Below are positions 23,761 through 36,492 of a stretch of 64,000 bases of DNA, one piece after another (within the stretch, counting starts at the first letter, position 1; each line of letters opens with the position of its first letter). Made by a program: the position numbers and the translations under genes. The stretch covers positions 17,516,099-17,580,098 of the forward strand of contig OX439133.1 in NCBI GenBank assembly GCA_949318235.1, given 5' to 3'. Source of the DNA: Ecdyonurus torrentis (Eukaryota > Arthropoda > Insecta > Ephemeroptera > Heptageniidae). The notes beneath the pieces are model-generated. The model had not been told where the DNA came from, ran no database searches, and saw only the letters and a list, made by a program, of their open reading frames with translations.

Positions 23761-23795
23761 TGATAGACGAGCATCAACGTGCAAAGCATACAGCC
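23759..23795. repeat. Right target-site duplication of the LINE
   Basis: Matches 17474-17510 at 34 of 37 positions, with 25 consecutive identical bases. Confidence 0.9.
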
Positions 23796-24030
23796 ACCAA
23801 AAAAAATATATATAATAAAAAAAACAAAAAAAAATGGACAGCCTCTCAGAAATCTGAAAATATACCCACTGAGAACTGCACTCAATCGTGAATGCACATT
23901 GAACCAGCTTGAAATCCACTGCGATAAATAAGGATAAAATTAATTACATAATTTATGTCATGTTGTATAAATAATTTTTTTTTCTATTTAGAACTACACT
24001 CTAAAAAGATTAGCGTTCGAAACCTTGTAT

Positions 24031-24035
<5 letters not shown>

Positions 24036-24096
<61 letters not shown>
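24036..24096. repeat. (AT)n microsatellite
   Basis: A pure AT run that abuts the foldback at 24097. Confidence 0.98.
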
Positions 24097-24098
<2 letters not shown>

Positions 24099-24305
24099 CT
24101 GGCCGCGCGTCTAAATGGGGAAAAAGCAATTTTCATGAACCGCGCGAGTGGTGAATATACACCTTTCACGGCCGCTGCGAGTGGCAAATAAGCTATGCTC
24201 ACAGCACATGATATTCGCCACTCGCGACGGCCGTGAAAGGTGCTTATTCACCACTCGCACGGTTCATGAAAATTGCTTTTTCCCCATTTAGACGCGTGGC
24301 CAGCG
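24097..24305. mobile_element. 209-bp near-perfect palindrome
   Basis: CGCTGGCCGCGCGTCTAAAT pairs with ATTTAGACGCGTGGCCAGCG; arms of about 95 bp extend inward through ATTTTCATGAACCG and CACCTTTCACGGCC. It is GC-rich at the ends and tip. A diverged relative sits in the LINE 3' UTR. Confidence 0.88.
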
Positions 24306-24321
24306 ATATATATAAACACGA

Positions 24322-24503
24322 ATAATTATGCTAACTCATTTTCCAGCACTATAAATTATGCTCATTTCAACATAATGTATGCTATACTGCATAATAACTA
24401 TGTTACGTAACATTAATATCATGTTGTACAGCATATATATTGATATTGTTCTAATTTAGTATCATTATACTATAATGACATAAATGTAGCATAAATTACG
24501 TAA
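24322..24503. mobile_element. MITE with ATTATGCTAA ends, no SINE
   Basis: Shares AATTATGCTAACT, CATAATAACTATGTTAC and TAGCATAAATTACGTAATTT with 12417-13125. Confidence 0.65.
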
Positions 24504-24727
24504 TTTGTTCTTTCCGTGCAGATTTGCAAAGCTTTCATGCAGTATTGTAAAATTAAAGGTTATGTGGTTAGTCATCAAATCAATGATGTCAATGACTCAT
24601 CAATGATCATAATCATTACATTTTTTTTTTTTTTTTTTGAGCCGTTCACCACTTTCCTATTTTTTCAGCGATCTAAAGTTATAAATAGTAAGTTAATTAA
24701 TCTATTGTTTGTTCCGCAATGTTCCAG

Positions 24728-24892
24728 TGGTAACGCAGCTAAACAGCCGTGGAACGTGACTGGTGACACAACAGAACGCAATGACAGAGCACGCAAGGCA
24801 TATGAAGCCTTGCTCACCGTCACCGCTAGAACACCTAACAACCCAGAGTACGAGCAGTTTTCTAATGAAGTGAGACAAATTGCAAAAGACAG
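24728..24892 (+). CDS. Exon b of the same receptor extracellular domain
   Basis: This 165-nt exon lies between GTTCCAG and the donor AG|GTACGT. The AG left by exon a plus the first T gives Ser, so the joint reads LYT-S-GNAAKQPW. The exon holds 54 full codons and leaves AG (phase 2). Key features are the variable loop with sequon NVT, a helix RARKAYEALLTVTA, and the family motif NPEYEQF (compare PEY-x-x-F in vertebrate receptors), ending QIAKD. The intron before it is 14.5 kb and contains a full LINE insertion; the intron after it is 1,282 bp. The matching split codons on both sides make the exon assignment strong. Confidence 0.93.
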
Positions 24893-25004
24893 GTACGTTA
24901 ATTTTTATGTCTTGATGAAATAATAAGTACTGTTAATAATGCTTACACGATTTTATGTTTTAAATTTTGTTTTTACCGGTGCAACCTATAATCAAAAAGA
25001 CAAT

Positions 25005-25425
25005 TTTTCCAGCCTTGTAGTCGTTAACGTTAACTAGTAATTTCTATAATATAGATTATGATTATTGCAAAAAATATCATTATAGATTAACAAAAATTGA
25101 AGTTAACATAGCGATAACTATAACGTTACTTTTTGAAAGTAATTTATACTTTACACTGACTAAAAGAAACAATATCAACTGACGAGGTGAGAGAAACAAT
25201 AAATAAATTGAACCTTTTATTTATATATGAGTAAATATAAGTAAAATATTAACTTTATAAATGATTAAACTTATGAAAAATCATAAAAAATACATATCAT
25301 CTAAAAAAGCTGTTAACGTTATAGTTAACGCAAGTTAACGTTAAAGGTAACGTTATAGTTGGGGACAAATTAGAGTTAACGTTATAGAAAATTTAGGTAA
25401 CGACTTCAAGACTGAGTTGTTCCAA
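25005..25425. mobile_element. ~420-bp inverted-repeat element rich in TAACGTTA
   Basis: Left AGCCTTGTAGTCGTTAACG is mirrored by GGTAACGACTTCAAGACT at the right. The octamer TAACGTTA or close variants occurs at least six times, mostly at 25310-25395. It fills much of the intron between exons b and c. Confidence 0.65.
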
Positions 25426-25887
25426 ATTTACTAATACATGCATTTTTACTTGGTTTGAATTGATAGAATATTCTAGAAATTTTATTAGGTCATTATATAT
25501 ATTGAAATGGTAATCAAAGTTCAAATTCTGTAACCATCAATAACCCTTATTAATATTTCCATGTCAAAATGGATCATCTGCACTTTCTAGCACTGCAGCT
25601 TGTGGACTAACTGCAATGAAAATAAAGTAATTGCATCAAGAGCATGCAGAGTGATAAGTGCTGTCAGTTTTAATGAACAGAAGTTGCATTATTTTTGCAC
25701 TCGCACTAAAAGAAAATGAAAAACAAACAAACTTATATTTACCTTATAGAATGTATGTGCTAGAATTTAAGCACAGAAGTAAAAGATTCAAGTGCCTTTA
25801 TAAATAATTTAATAATAAAATAAAAGAATTTTCTATTAACCCAGGCAGTTCATAGTATACCAATGTATCAATGTAACTAATTGAGGT

Positions 25888-26092
25888 TATCGGTTTAAAA
25901 AATTCTCAATTTTTTTTTTATGGCTTAAAACACGTAAAAGTAGACCTAGTATTTCTCATTCAAATTTCTCTAAAATCGTAGGAGTATTTTTCTCAGAGAT
26001 TGCAAAAAACGTGTTTTTCCCCATTATAGCATAATGTTAAATTAGGGTACCCTTAGCTTTCTTCGCATCTCTTCTCGCGCTAAACCGATAAG
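25888..26092. mobile_element. MITE with TATCGGTTTA ends, copy 2
   Basis: TTATCGGTTTAAAAAA to CTAAACCGATAA, with GCAAAAAACGTGTTTTTCC inside, as at 3897-4086. It ends 82 bp before exon c. Confidence 0.7.
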
Positions 26093-26174
26093 ATTCACAA
26101 TGTATTCAAAACAATGTAAAAATTATTGTTTTCCTTCCTGTGATTATAATTTTTTTCTTCTTAATTTTCCCCAG

Positions 26175-26341
26175 ATATAACTATTCTTACGGTGAAGAAG
26201 AACCAGTGAGCACCTTTGTCACGGCATTTCACGATGCAGTCTTGCTGTACGCACATGCACTCAATGAAACCATCGCTAACAACGGCTCTGAGAGAGACGG
26301 TGAAGCTATCACCAGGAAAATGTGGAACAGAACCTTCGGAG
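26175..26341 (+). CDS. Exon c of the same receptor extracellular domain (GC donor)
   Basis: This 167-nt exon follows the acceptor TTTTCCCCAG. The carried AG plus A gives Arg; 55 codons follow, starting YNYSYGEEEP and ending MWNRTFG, with one base left over (phase 1). The segment FHDAVLLYAHAL followed by DGEAITRKMWNRTF is the most diagnostic stretch: FHD-x-x-LLY and WNR-(S/T)-F are hallmarks of natriuretic peptide receptors. Sequons at NYS, NET, NGS and NRT suggest a heavily glycosylated ectodomain. The donor is GGAG|GCAAGT, a GC-AG intron start. The only nearby GT, four bases on, would break the frame with the next exon. Confidence 0.93.
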
Positions 26342-26393
26342 GCAAGTCTATTTTAGAAATAACATTTTGTATTAAGAAAAGTACAAATGAAAT

Positions 26394-26501
26394 TGAATGA
26401 ATGAATGAATGAATGAATGAATGAATGAATGAATGAATGAATGAATGAATGAATGAATGAATGAATGAATGAATGAATGAATGAATGAATGAATGAATGA
26501 G
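26394..26501. repeat. (TGAA)n satellite
   Basis: About 27 tetranucleotide units, starting 53 bp after the GC donor of exon c. Confidence 0.98.
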
Positions 26502-26683
26502 TAAATAAATAAAGAAAGAAAGAAATAATCCTAAAGTTGCATTCATATAGTGTTATTTAAATATTATACCATTGAGTAACAAATTGTTAAATTATAACAT
26601 ATTGGTTTAATTGGTAATAAATAGTTTGCTGCCAAAATTACAGCAAATATAAATGAATATGTCAATGTAATATACCTAATGTA

Positions 26684-26803
26684 CAGTTCTGGCCAAAAGT
26701 TCCCGAACGATTTGCATAGGCAACCCGCAAGCACCCTATGTTATCTTAATGAGAAACCGCAGCGGCGGCCGCTGCCCCGTTCTTAAACTCTTGGCCAGAG
26801 CTG
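26684..26803. mobile_element. 120-bp Tc1/mariner-type MITE, copy 1
   Basis: Ends CAGTTCTGGCCAAAAGTT and CTTGGCCAGAGCTG, flanked by TA on both sides (26682-26683, 26804-26805). It contains a GC-rich CGGCGGCCGCTG centre. Ends of this type with TA duplications are known from Tc1-like transposons. Confidence 0.8.
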
Positions 26804-26889
26804 TACAACCTATGATACTGATGCTACAGAAAAGTTAAACCATTGGCAATTGTCTACTAGTATATAATTCCTTAATTTGATTGTTACAG

Positions 26890-26981
26890 GTATTTCTGGT
26901 GACGTCACAATAGATGACAATGGTGACCGAGTTGCTGACTATTCACTTCTTGACCTTGACCCAAATGGAAACAATTTTCAG
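26890..26981 (+). CDS. Exon d of the same receptor extracellular domain
   Basis: This 92-nt exon lies between TTGTTACAG and the donor CAG|GTAATT. The G from exon c plus GT makes Gly, then 30 codons read ISGDVTIDDNGDR...DLDPNGNNFQ and end in phase 0. The joint restores FG-G-ISG, equivalent to the G-x-x-G-x-(V/L)-x-(I/L)-D-x-N-G-D-R strand pair found directly after WNR-T-F in the family. This is the membrane-proximal part of the ligand domain; transmembrane, kinase-homology and cyclase regions should follow. None is recognisable in the remaining 37 kb, so they probably lie outside the window. Confidence 0.92.
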
Positions 26982-27604
26982 GTAATTTTTTTAATTATTT
27001 TTTTCCCGATCATTGATTATAGAACTTTATTTATTGAATTCTGTATATACTACACAAAACGATATTTTAAGAACACCTGATTATGACGTCAGTATTGTGA
27101 CGATCAAAAGTCTAACGGTCACGTTGTATATCAAATATAACGACAGAAGAAGACTGGTGGATGGTGAATGAGATGATAGTGAATTATACACGTTGATTAT
27201 ATTGAACACTTTTAATAAAGGTATTATAAATACAATAGCGTGTACAGGCTCTTGTCTTGGCCGAAGTCAAGTCAAGACTCTCTTGTGCGCCCCGTGTACC
27301 GCACGACACACACTCACTGAATAATGCATCGTATACATTTCTACATAATGTAACAACATAAGCATATATATTTGACATGATATTTATTGAGGGTTGTTAC
27401 ACCATCTATTTACGACTGTTTATATGTATGGTTGATCATTGGTATATCTTATTTACACCTGATAAAAATGAGTGTTGCTTAGAAAAAGTACGCTCAAGAG
27501 CGACTCATTTTTTTTATCGGCTTTCAATACAAGATCAACCATTGAATGTGTGCTTTTTTTTTGAGCAGCCAATCAATGTTAAAGAGCCTTACTACACTTA
27601 GCAG

Positions 27605-27607
<3 letters not shown>

Positions 27608-27699
<92 letters not shown>
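27608..27699. repeat. (AT)n microsatellite
   Basis: About 46 AT units, following a MITE fragment ending CTACACTTAGCAGAACA. Confidence 0.98.
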
Positions 27700-27703
<4 letters not shown>

Positions 27704-28035
27704 AATACGAATACTCTTATATTCATAATTAATAAATGCACATACATGTATAAGATCTTTGTTTTGTCAGCCAGCTTGCAGGTCTTGCCTGGCTACACAA
27801 GACTGACTCCACTCAAAAATTACACATTTAATCTTATGATTGATGTTTTACTAATGTTTTATTTAAAAAAAATCTGAATTGAACTTAACGCAATATTAAC
27901 AAGAGAGAATAAATTGGATAAGCAGTAGTGAAATTTTTAATTTAATACTTGATAACATTTATAAATTAATTTATTCATTCATGTTTTAGTTGATTTTTGT
28001 TGTGGATTTATTACAAATATATTATAGTCAGTCTA

Positions 28036-28325
28036 TAGTTCGTTCTATAAACTACACACAACTCTTGAGCCAGCTTCGAGAATTTTCCTTTGTTAAAAAC
28101 ATCTGATCATGATACCTTTTTACATGTATGGTTGATGATTGTTATTTCTTCGTTTAGTACTTTGGATTTGATAAAAATGAAACCAAACTAAAAAAAAAAA
28201 CAAAAAAAACATGCGATTTACTTTTATCGACTCAAAAATCAAGATCAACCAATGAATATGTCTTATTTTGTTGGTCAGCCAATCACTGTTAATAAGATTT
28301 ACTATACTTAACATAACAAACTTAT
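28036..28325. mobile_element. Inverted copy of the 16684 MITE
   Basis: Starts AGTTCGTTCTATAAACTACA, includes CAAGATCAACCAATGAATAT and ends near TTACTATACTTAACATAACA. A third, partial relative is at 27423-27605. Confidence 0.65.
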
Positions 28326-29607
28326 GTGCTGCTTAATTTCATTCGACTTCATCAGTGTAATCCAAAAATATAAATTTTACTGTTAATTCAATATCTAAAA
28401 TCTTTCAAAGTTTCAACCTGAACTACGATGTTACAAGGAAGTTTACTGTTTCACTTCTGAACCCACGAATGATTAGATTTAATTTATTAAAATTAAAAAT
28501 AAAATATTAAACAATAAATAAAATTAGATACAAAATTTATTTAATGTTAAATTTTACACAATAATAATTTTTTAAATCATATTAAAATATATAAAAAATT
28601 ACATTTATTTAAAACACTTAAATATGTGTTACAAGAAATTAGATACTTGGGTAATTTATATAGTAAAAAGTTGTAAAGCAAGACTAACTTATATTTTGCC
28701 AAATTACATTAATTAGGATTAGGTATTTTCAAAAATGTAAAAATTTTAAGTCACCAGCCTACAATTTAAATTACGATTTTGGAGGTTTTAGTCCCATAAG
28801 AGCCAATGTTAATTTCAATAATAATTATTTTCTCTTATTTTATGGTCTAAAGTTCTAAACATTTTGTCATAGGTAGCTGTTACTAAGAACTTTTAAATGA
28901 CATCATAATATTTTGGAGTGATATTTAGATTTTGAGAAACAAACCATACAAATACAACTTTTTAAGATAATTATTTCGTTCAATAAAGTATTATGGTTGA
29001 AATAAGTTGTTGCTAATTCTACTTATTTTATTAAACTTTGCAATTTCATGTATACTTTTCTATTAAAGGCATAGAACAAGTTAAACAAAAAACTTTTGTA
29101 ACACCTGTAATACGTGTGTAAGATACCTGGAAATCAACGGTGATTTCGCCTGAGTCATTGATTTCTTAACTATTTCTATCTAATCATCGTGCAGCTACCA
29201 ACTTTAATGCGTATCTTCTGATTATTCTTCTTTGGAGGCACAGAGCTCTCAATGCTATTATCATAGGGCTAACCCCTCTATCTATATAATCTCTTGGCTC
29301 TTTACAGCGACTCTCCAGACCAGACAACATGCACTTTTATTTCATTTAACACTCAATACGATTTCCAAAAATACAAATAATTTGTCCCAGAACCCAATCG
29401 TGACGCCTTAAACGTATAAGAAAAATGTCAACTTATGCAACGTTTTCTATATTAAACATCACTAGTCATGACGTCAGCAATAGTGCATGCATGTGTTTTT
29501 GCCTACTTTACAATTTAACGAGCTCTTTTTCAGTTACATTTGGGTAATAATGAAATTTTATTATGTTACTGAGTGAGTGTACCATTTTGGATGTATTGAA
29601 ATAAAAG

Positions 29608-29731
29608 ACTAGCTCTGGCCAAAAGTTCCCGAACGGGGCAGTGGCGGCTGCTGCGTTTTCTCATAAAGATAACATAGCGTGGTTGCGGGTAGCATATGCA
29701 AATCGTTCTCAAACATTTGGCCAGAGCTGTA
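29608..29731. mobile_element. Tc1/mariner-type MITE, copy 2 (opposite orientation)
   Basis: CTCTGGCCAAAAGTTCCCG ... ATTTGGCCAGAGCTGTAC. Internal order is reversed relative to 26684-26803. Confidence 0.78.
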
Positions 29732-32700
29732 CTTGTTGTTAGGTTAGCTTTCTGTCTCTCTCCCAATGTTGTTTTATTACTTTTATAAGTTATTTATCAC
29801 ATGCATAATTCATTTAAATTTTATATCCATAGAGTATGAAACCTACATCAAATCTAAATTCAATTTTTAATTATTATAAGTGTTGAAAATTAATAATAAT
29901 AAATATAAAATAAAAAAATAAAAAAACGTTATAAAAGTAAATATAATAATAAAATGAACCTAAGTTTTTTTATTAAATATTTGTAAAGAAAAAAATTATT
30001 AATTTTATTAAATAAACACGTATAAAATTAACTTTTAAATTTTCTTTCAACTATGGTACAGTAAATTTAAAAATAATAGAAACCAAACCAAAAATTAAAA
30101 TACTTCAGTTAGCACATCGTAAAACAAGCAAGCAAATTAAATCTTTTTGCTGATCTCAGCAATAGAACACTTTCATATATAATATTTTTTACATTATAAT
30201 ATTAACTAACTGCAACTTAAAGAATAAGATTGTATTATGCATTCATGTTAAAGTCAACGCCATGTTGGATCACCTAATAACATGGGCTGCATAGGTATAT
30301 AACTCACTTCAGTAGTTTAAATATACCAATATTTCTTTCTTACATACTTGAGATATTTTCTCAACTTATAAGTCGATTTCCTATACAGCCAAGTTATTGA
30401 GTGATCTAACTTACTATCGACTTCAACATGTATACATAACATTATATGTTATAGTATAATATAATAATATTAACCCGTGATATTGTATGGTCTTTCATAT
30501 TTATACAATTTTTTTCTCTTCGTGTTTACATTATATTCAATTATTTTAATTTCTACCATATGCACTTATCCTCTCAATTTGTTCATGAAATATACAGTAT
30601 ACTATAAATGTTTCCGCAGCGCTTTGCGATTTTGAATTCATAAAATTGTTTGCATATAAGGCAACGTGTAATATTAATCATTTTACTTATTACTAATAAA
30701 TACATAAAATTAAAATAATAAATTATTAAAAATTAATAATATAAAATTGTATATAATATTAAACAATAATATTTTTACTAAAATTAATACTCAAAATTTA
30801 AAAAAAAAAAAAAAAAAAATTATCACTGCTTTTTATCTTTAAAAAACAAAATAAAATGATAATATTTTAAAGTTAACAGTGACAGCTACCAATAATAAAA
30901 ATTTTAGAGTTCATGACTATCTGATAAGAAAAAATAACTATTGTAATTAACATGGGCTCTTATGGGACTATAACTTCAAAAAATCATAATTTAAAAGCAA
31001 GCATAGAAACCTTCAAAATTTAAACATTTTTAAAGATCCTAATGTATGACAGTGCAATAATTCAAATGTATATTTCTTTGTAACTTTTTAGTCAAATCCC
31101 ACAGTACCTGATATCCAACCTTAAAAAAACTTAAAATTATAAGCAAAAAAAAAAAAAAAAAAAAAAAAAACAGTTTTGAAGTTTAAAAAAAAAGGTTAAA
31201 AAGTTTTTTTATTATTATTATTTTTTTACATTAATACTGAAAAACTGAAAATTATTTATTACCTCTAGGCATAAATTGACACCAAATTAAATATTGCAAA
31301 ATTTATTTTATGTTTACGAAAATAGCAAAAGAACATCTTGATAATATTTGTATATATTTTTATAGTAATATTAACTGGTAGTAACTTATAGAATGATTTC
31401 ACAATTCCAAAGTAAAGAGTGTATCCACATGACGTCATATTGAATACGCTTTGACGCCATATTGGATCAATGATAAACTTTGCTTAGCATAGGATTTTTT
31501 TTGTTTTTTTTTTACTATTTCTTGAGAAATCGTTTTATTTTTTGTTACAGTTATTATTCTTACATACTTAAGATACTAATTAAACATAATAACATATGTT
31601 ATTACGTTTAATTAGTATCTGATGATATCATCAATGCACTCAAAAATATTGTAAAGCATTATTACTAGAGTCCGGATTTGCTGTAACTCTCGACTATCTG
31701 TTATTATTAGGTAGCTTTTAACCAAAAATGAGCACGAATTGGACAATTTGAAGTCGTTTAAGCGTTATCAGTGGTTATCACTTTTCTACATGTTTACCAT
31801 TTTTAATAATTTTTTCGATCTTTTTTGTTGTTGTTGTTGTTGGACAGCTAATTATTGACAAATAGTCTTACTATACTTTGCAGAATAAACTGATGTTTTA
31901 TCAATAGAAAAAATCTTTTACGCAACATTAACAAAAGAAAAAGAATTGGATATCATATAGCGAGATTTTTAATTTAATATTGCAACACATTATAGATTAA
32001 TTTATTCATTGACATTTCTTCATTTTTCGGTTGATATTTTTAAAGGATTGTATTTCTATAAAGTTAGTAATTCTATAATAAGATGTCAAATTTCATTCAA
32101 CTTGATCAGTTAACCTCGTCTATTAATTTACTGAGATACTAAGATTATTTTAATCTTTCCAAGTTTTCGTTTAACAATATTTCAAAGACTATGATTTGCC
32201 CTCCGTACCTGACATTGCAATGATATAGATAATTAATTTAATAAAAATAAATATAACAAAAAACAAATAAAAATAAAATTATTACAAAATTGAATTAATT
32301 ATTAAATTATACACTATTTAATAAAAAGTATATAAATATAACAAAATTTTTATTTCTTTTATACAACATTGATGCAATTTTTAATTTTTTAGTAATTTTT
32401 AATGGATTCCTTACGAATGCATTAAAAATGTATTCAAAATAAGTGCATTTACATATTTTTCAATTTGTTGTAACTGCGAAGCAAAATAATTTTTCTTAAT
32501 TAAAACAAAGCAATATCAAAATTTACTGCGCAAAATTATAACAAATTTAAGAATAATGCGTGAATGTAAAATTAATACTTGAAAATGTATGGCAAGAAAT
32601 TAGATACTTGGGTAATTAATTAAAAGTAAAAATAAATAGGGAAAATGACATTTTGCAGTTTTACATTAGGTTTTGGTATTTTCCAAAATGGAAAAATATT

Positions 32701-32733
32701 AGAGGGTCACCAAGCAGTCTACATTTTAAATTA

Positions 32734-32773
<40 letters not shown>

Positions 32774-35295
32774 GTCCTATAGAAGTCAATGTTAATTTCA
32801 ATAATAATTATTGTATCTCCTTTACTGATGGTCAAAAATTCTGAACATTTCATCACAGGTAGCTGTTACTATGAACTATCAAATGACATCAGAAAACTTT
32901 GAAGTTTTTTTTTTTTTTTTTTTTTTTTAGATTTTAAGATAAAAGCCATATGTATACATACAACTCTTTCGTTCATAACAAAGCATAATGGTTTATATAT
33001 AGAAAAAATTTGTTGCTGATTCTACCATTTTCATTCAGTTTTACAATTTTATGTATACTTCTTTATTAAAGGCATAGAACACGTTAACAAAAAACTTGTG
33101 TAACACCTGTAATACTTGTGTAAGATACCTAAAAATCAACGTTGATTTGGCATGAGTCATTGACTTCTAATCTATTTTCTATTCATGAAATGGCAGATGC
33201 GGTTTTATAACTTCACAGCTCGCTAGAATACTGGAATTAAAATTCGCGGGTTGAAATTTGCAGAAGACGATTGAACTCCGCTGCAAATTGCAACAAAATA
33301 GTAATGACACAGGCTTCTAGAGGGGGGGGGGGGGAGTAACCCTAATTTTTAATCAATTACTGAAATGTAATTAATAATGGTAAATATTGAATTCAATAGA
33401 ATCTACTGATTATAGTCTTTCTAAAAATGTGCTCCACTACTATCCCTAAAATCATTAGTCTACCTCATTGGATATGATTCAGTATAGCGAGATCTTTATT
33501 TTAATACTTCATAACATTAATAGCATTATTTTAATTTATTTATTGATGTTTTAGTTATGTATTGATAATTTATTACAAATAAGTCAGTCTCCATGGTGTC
33601 TAATTTCATTCAACTTTAACAGTGTTATTCACATCTATATATTGCATCGATACAAAAATATCTCCTATCACTAACATTTTCTCTACAGCTAACACAAAGT
33701 ATATAAACATTACTTTATAAAGTCTGTATCTCACGAATTATTAGATTTAATATATTAAAATTAAATTTATAATATTGAACAAGAAAGAAAATTAGAAATA
33801 AAATTGAATTTAATATTAAATTTTATACAATAATATCTTATTAAATAGTATTAAAAAAAAAATGTGTAAAGTCTAAAACACTTGAATATAAAAATTAGAT
33901 ACTTGGGTAATTTATTAAAAAGTCATTACAAGAAGCAAACTAATATTTTGCAGAGTTACACTAGGATAAGGTATTTTCAAAAATGTAAACATTTTAGGTC
34001 ACCAGCCTACAATTTAAATTACGATTTTTAGAAGTTTTAGTCCCATAAGAGCCAAAGTGAATTTCAATAATAATTAGTTTCTCTCTTATTTTATGGTCTA
34101 AAGTTCTAAAAATTTTATCATAGGTAGCTGTTACTGATAACTTTTAAATGACATTATAAAATTTTGAAGTGATCTATTTAGGTTTTGAGATACAAGACAT
34201 ACACATACAATTCTTTAACATATTTATTTTGTTTATTATAAAGTATTTTGGTTGATATATAGAAATAAGTTGTTGCTAATGGAGGTTACCGGTTTAAAAA
34301 AATAGTAAAAAAAAATTCTATGGCTTAAAAAACGTTGAAGTATGTTTAGTATTTGTCATGTTTTGTCAATAAAAAAAAATCTGAATTGAAATTAACGCAA
34401 ATATTAACAAAAGAGAAAGAATTGGATATGATATAGCGAGATTTTTATTTTAATACTTGATAACATTTATAGGTTTATTTATTCATTCATGTTTTAGTTC
34501 GTATTTGTTGAGAATTAATTACACACATAGTCAGTATGTGCTGTCTAATTACTTTCAACTTGATCAGTGTTATTTAAAATCTCTAAATTTAACTGATACT
34601 GAAATATCTACAATCTGTAACATTTGCTACTCGACTTATACGTACATCGCAACGATAAATACATTACAGTTTAGAGTTTAATACACGAATGATTAGAATC
34701 AATATATTAAAATTAAATATAAAATATTAAATAAAAAACAAAATTAAACACAAGAGATTGAATTAAATATTAAATTTTACTTAATAATATCTTATAAAAC
34801 AGTATTAAAATAAAAAAATTTAACATTTGTTAAAAGAACACTTGAAAATGTGTAACAAGAATTTAGATACTTTGGTAATTTATTAAAAAGTCGTAAAAAA
34901 GAAAAAACTGATATTTTGCTGAGTTACATTAGGATTAGGTATTTTCAAAAATATAAAAATTGTAGGTCACCAGCCTACAATTTAAATTACTCTTTTTGTA
35001 AGTTTTAGTTCCATAAGAGCCAATGTTAATATCAATAATAATTATTTTATCTCTTATTTTATCAGTTCTAAAAGTTTTACCATGGGTAGCTGTTACTGAT
35101 AACTTTTATATGCAATCATAAAATTTTTGAGTGATGTTACTGATCTATTTATATTTTGAGATACAAGCCATACAAATACAACTCTATCACATATTTATTT
35201 CGTTCATAATAAAGTATTATGGAAGAAATATAGAAATAAGTTATTGCTAATTCTACTAATTTCATTTAACTTTTTAGTTTTATGTATACTTCTCT

Positions 35296-35530
35296 ATTAA
35301 AGGCATAGAACAAGTTTAACAAAACACTTGCAACTGTAATACTTGTATAAGATACCTGAAAATCAACGTTGATTTCGCTTGAGTTATTGATTTTCAGTAA
35401 TCTATTTTCTATTCACAAAATGGTAGATGCAGTTTTATTACGTCGCAGCTTGCTGAAATACTGGCGCGCGAAAACAAGTGAGCTGTGACATCATAAAGCC
35501 GCACCTGACATTTCGTGAATCTTAAATAAT
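35296..35530. mobile_element. F-family foldback, copy
   Basis: Starts TTAAAGGCATAGAACAAG; palindrome arms around TGGCGCGCGAAAAC pair CAGCTTGCTG with GTGAGCTGTG and onward. Confidence 0.7.
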
Positions 35531-36454
35531 TAAAAAAAAAAAAAAATTAAATAATTTAAAATTTAACTTTTAAAGTTTGTTTTATTTTTATGAATAATAA
35601 TTAAATATATATATAAAAAAAAAAATCACAATACTTCAAAGTTCAACATAAGAGCCTTTAAAAAAATAACGTGAAATCTTAGGAACAAAAACAATATAAC
35701 AGTTTTATAGCCAATTTTTTTTTTTTTTTTTTTTTTCTATTTCGAGTATATTTATTCATTATTCCAGTATGGCGCCCAAGCGTATAAAATATAACTTAAA
35801 ACGTCATGCGCATGTATAATGAATAACAACCTATATAAATTAAAGTAAAATGTGGAAGTCCTCACCCTCACTTCTTTTCTAGTGTTAATTTTATTGCATA
35901 CTCTGAGAGGACATTTTCTTGAATCAAAAGTTAATGATTTCTCATGTTTTAGGTTTATTACGTAATTTTAATATAATTTTTATTTCGCGAAATGACGTCA
36001 CGTGCGTGATATTGTCCTATGCAAACATGCGTAAATATTTATAATAAATATTAATTATTTTCATTTATCTTTAACATCTGTTTAATCACACCTATTAATT
36101 TTACTAATAATCAGATATTGTCTATATGAATCAGTAACAAATAATAATTTCCTTATATGATATATTTTTAAAGTTCACAATTTGAAATGAGCAGATTATT
36201 TATATAAATAATATAAAAATATAACATAATAAAATAAAATAAAAAGAATTAAAAATTTAAATATAATATTATTTTTTATTCATATATAAATTATTAAAAA
36301 CTTTTTTAATAATAAAATATTAATTATTGATTTAAAAAAATACTTGAAATTGAACGGCAAAAAATTACAAACTTGGAAAATTTATTTAAAAGTTGAAACA
36401 AAATAAACAACTACGATATTTTGCAGTGTAACAATGGGATAGAATTGTATAAAA

Positions 36455-36492
<38 letters not shown>

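Larger units (their letters stand above)
10193..24727 (+). other. Intron between exons a and b (14.5 kb)
   Basis: A phase-2 intron starting GTATGT and ending TTCCAG. More than 40% of it is one LINE insertion (17511-23758 plus the target duplication). The rest is M, A and B MITEs, a tRNA-SINE inside another MITE (12417-13125), poly-A/T tracts and an AT-rich foldback (24097-24305) near the 3' end. No other coding exon was seen. Confidence 0.85.
26342..26889 (+). other. GC-AG intron between exons c and d
   Basis: A 548-bp phase-1 intron with donor GCAAGT and acceptor ACAG. It contains a TGAA tetranucleotide satellite 50 bp after the donor and a 120-bp Tc1-type MITE. Confidence 0.85.

Noticed and set aside
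34457..34681. 74-residue plus-strand frame as a missing receptor exon
   Set aside because: It lies in a module repeated elsewhere with stops and has no similarity to the receptor family.
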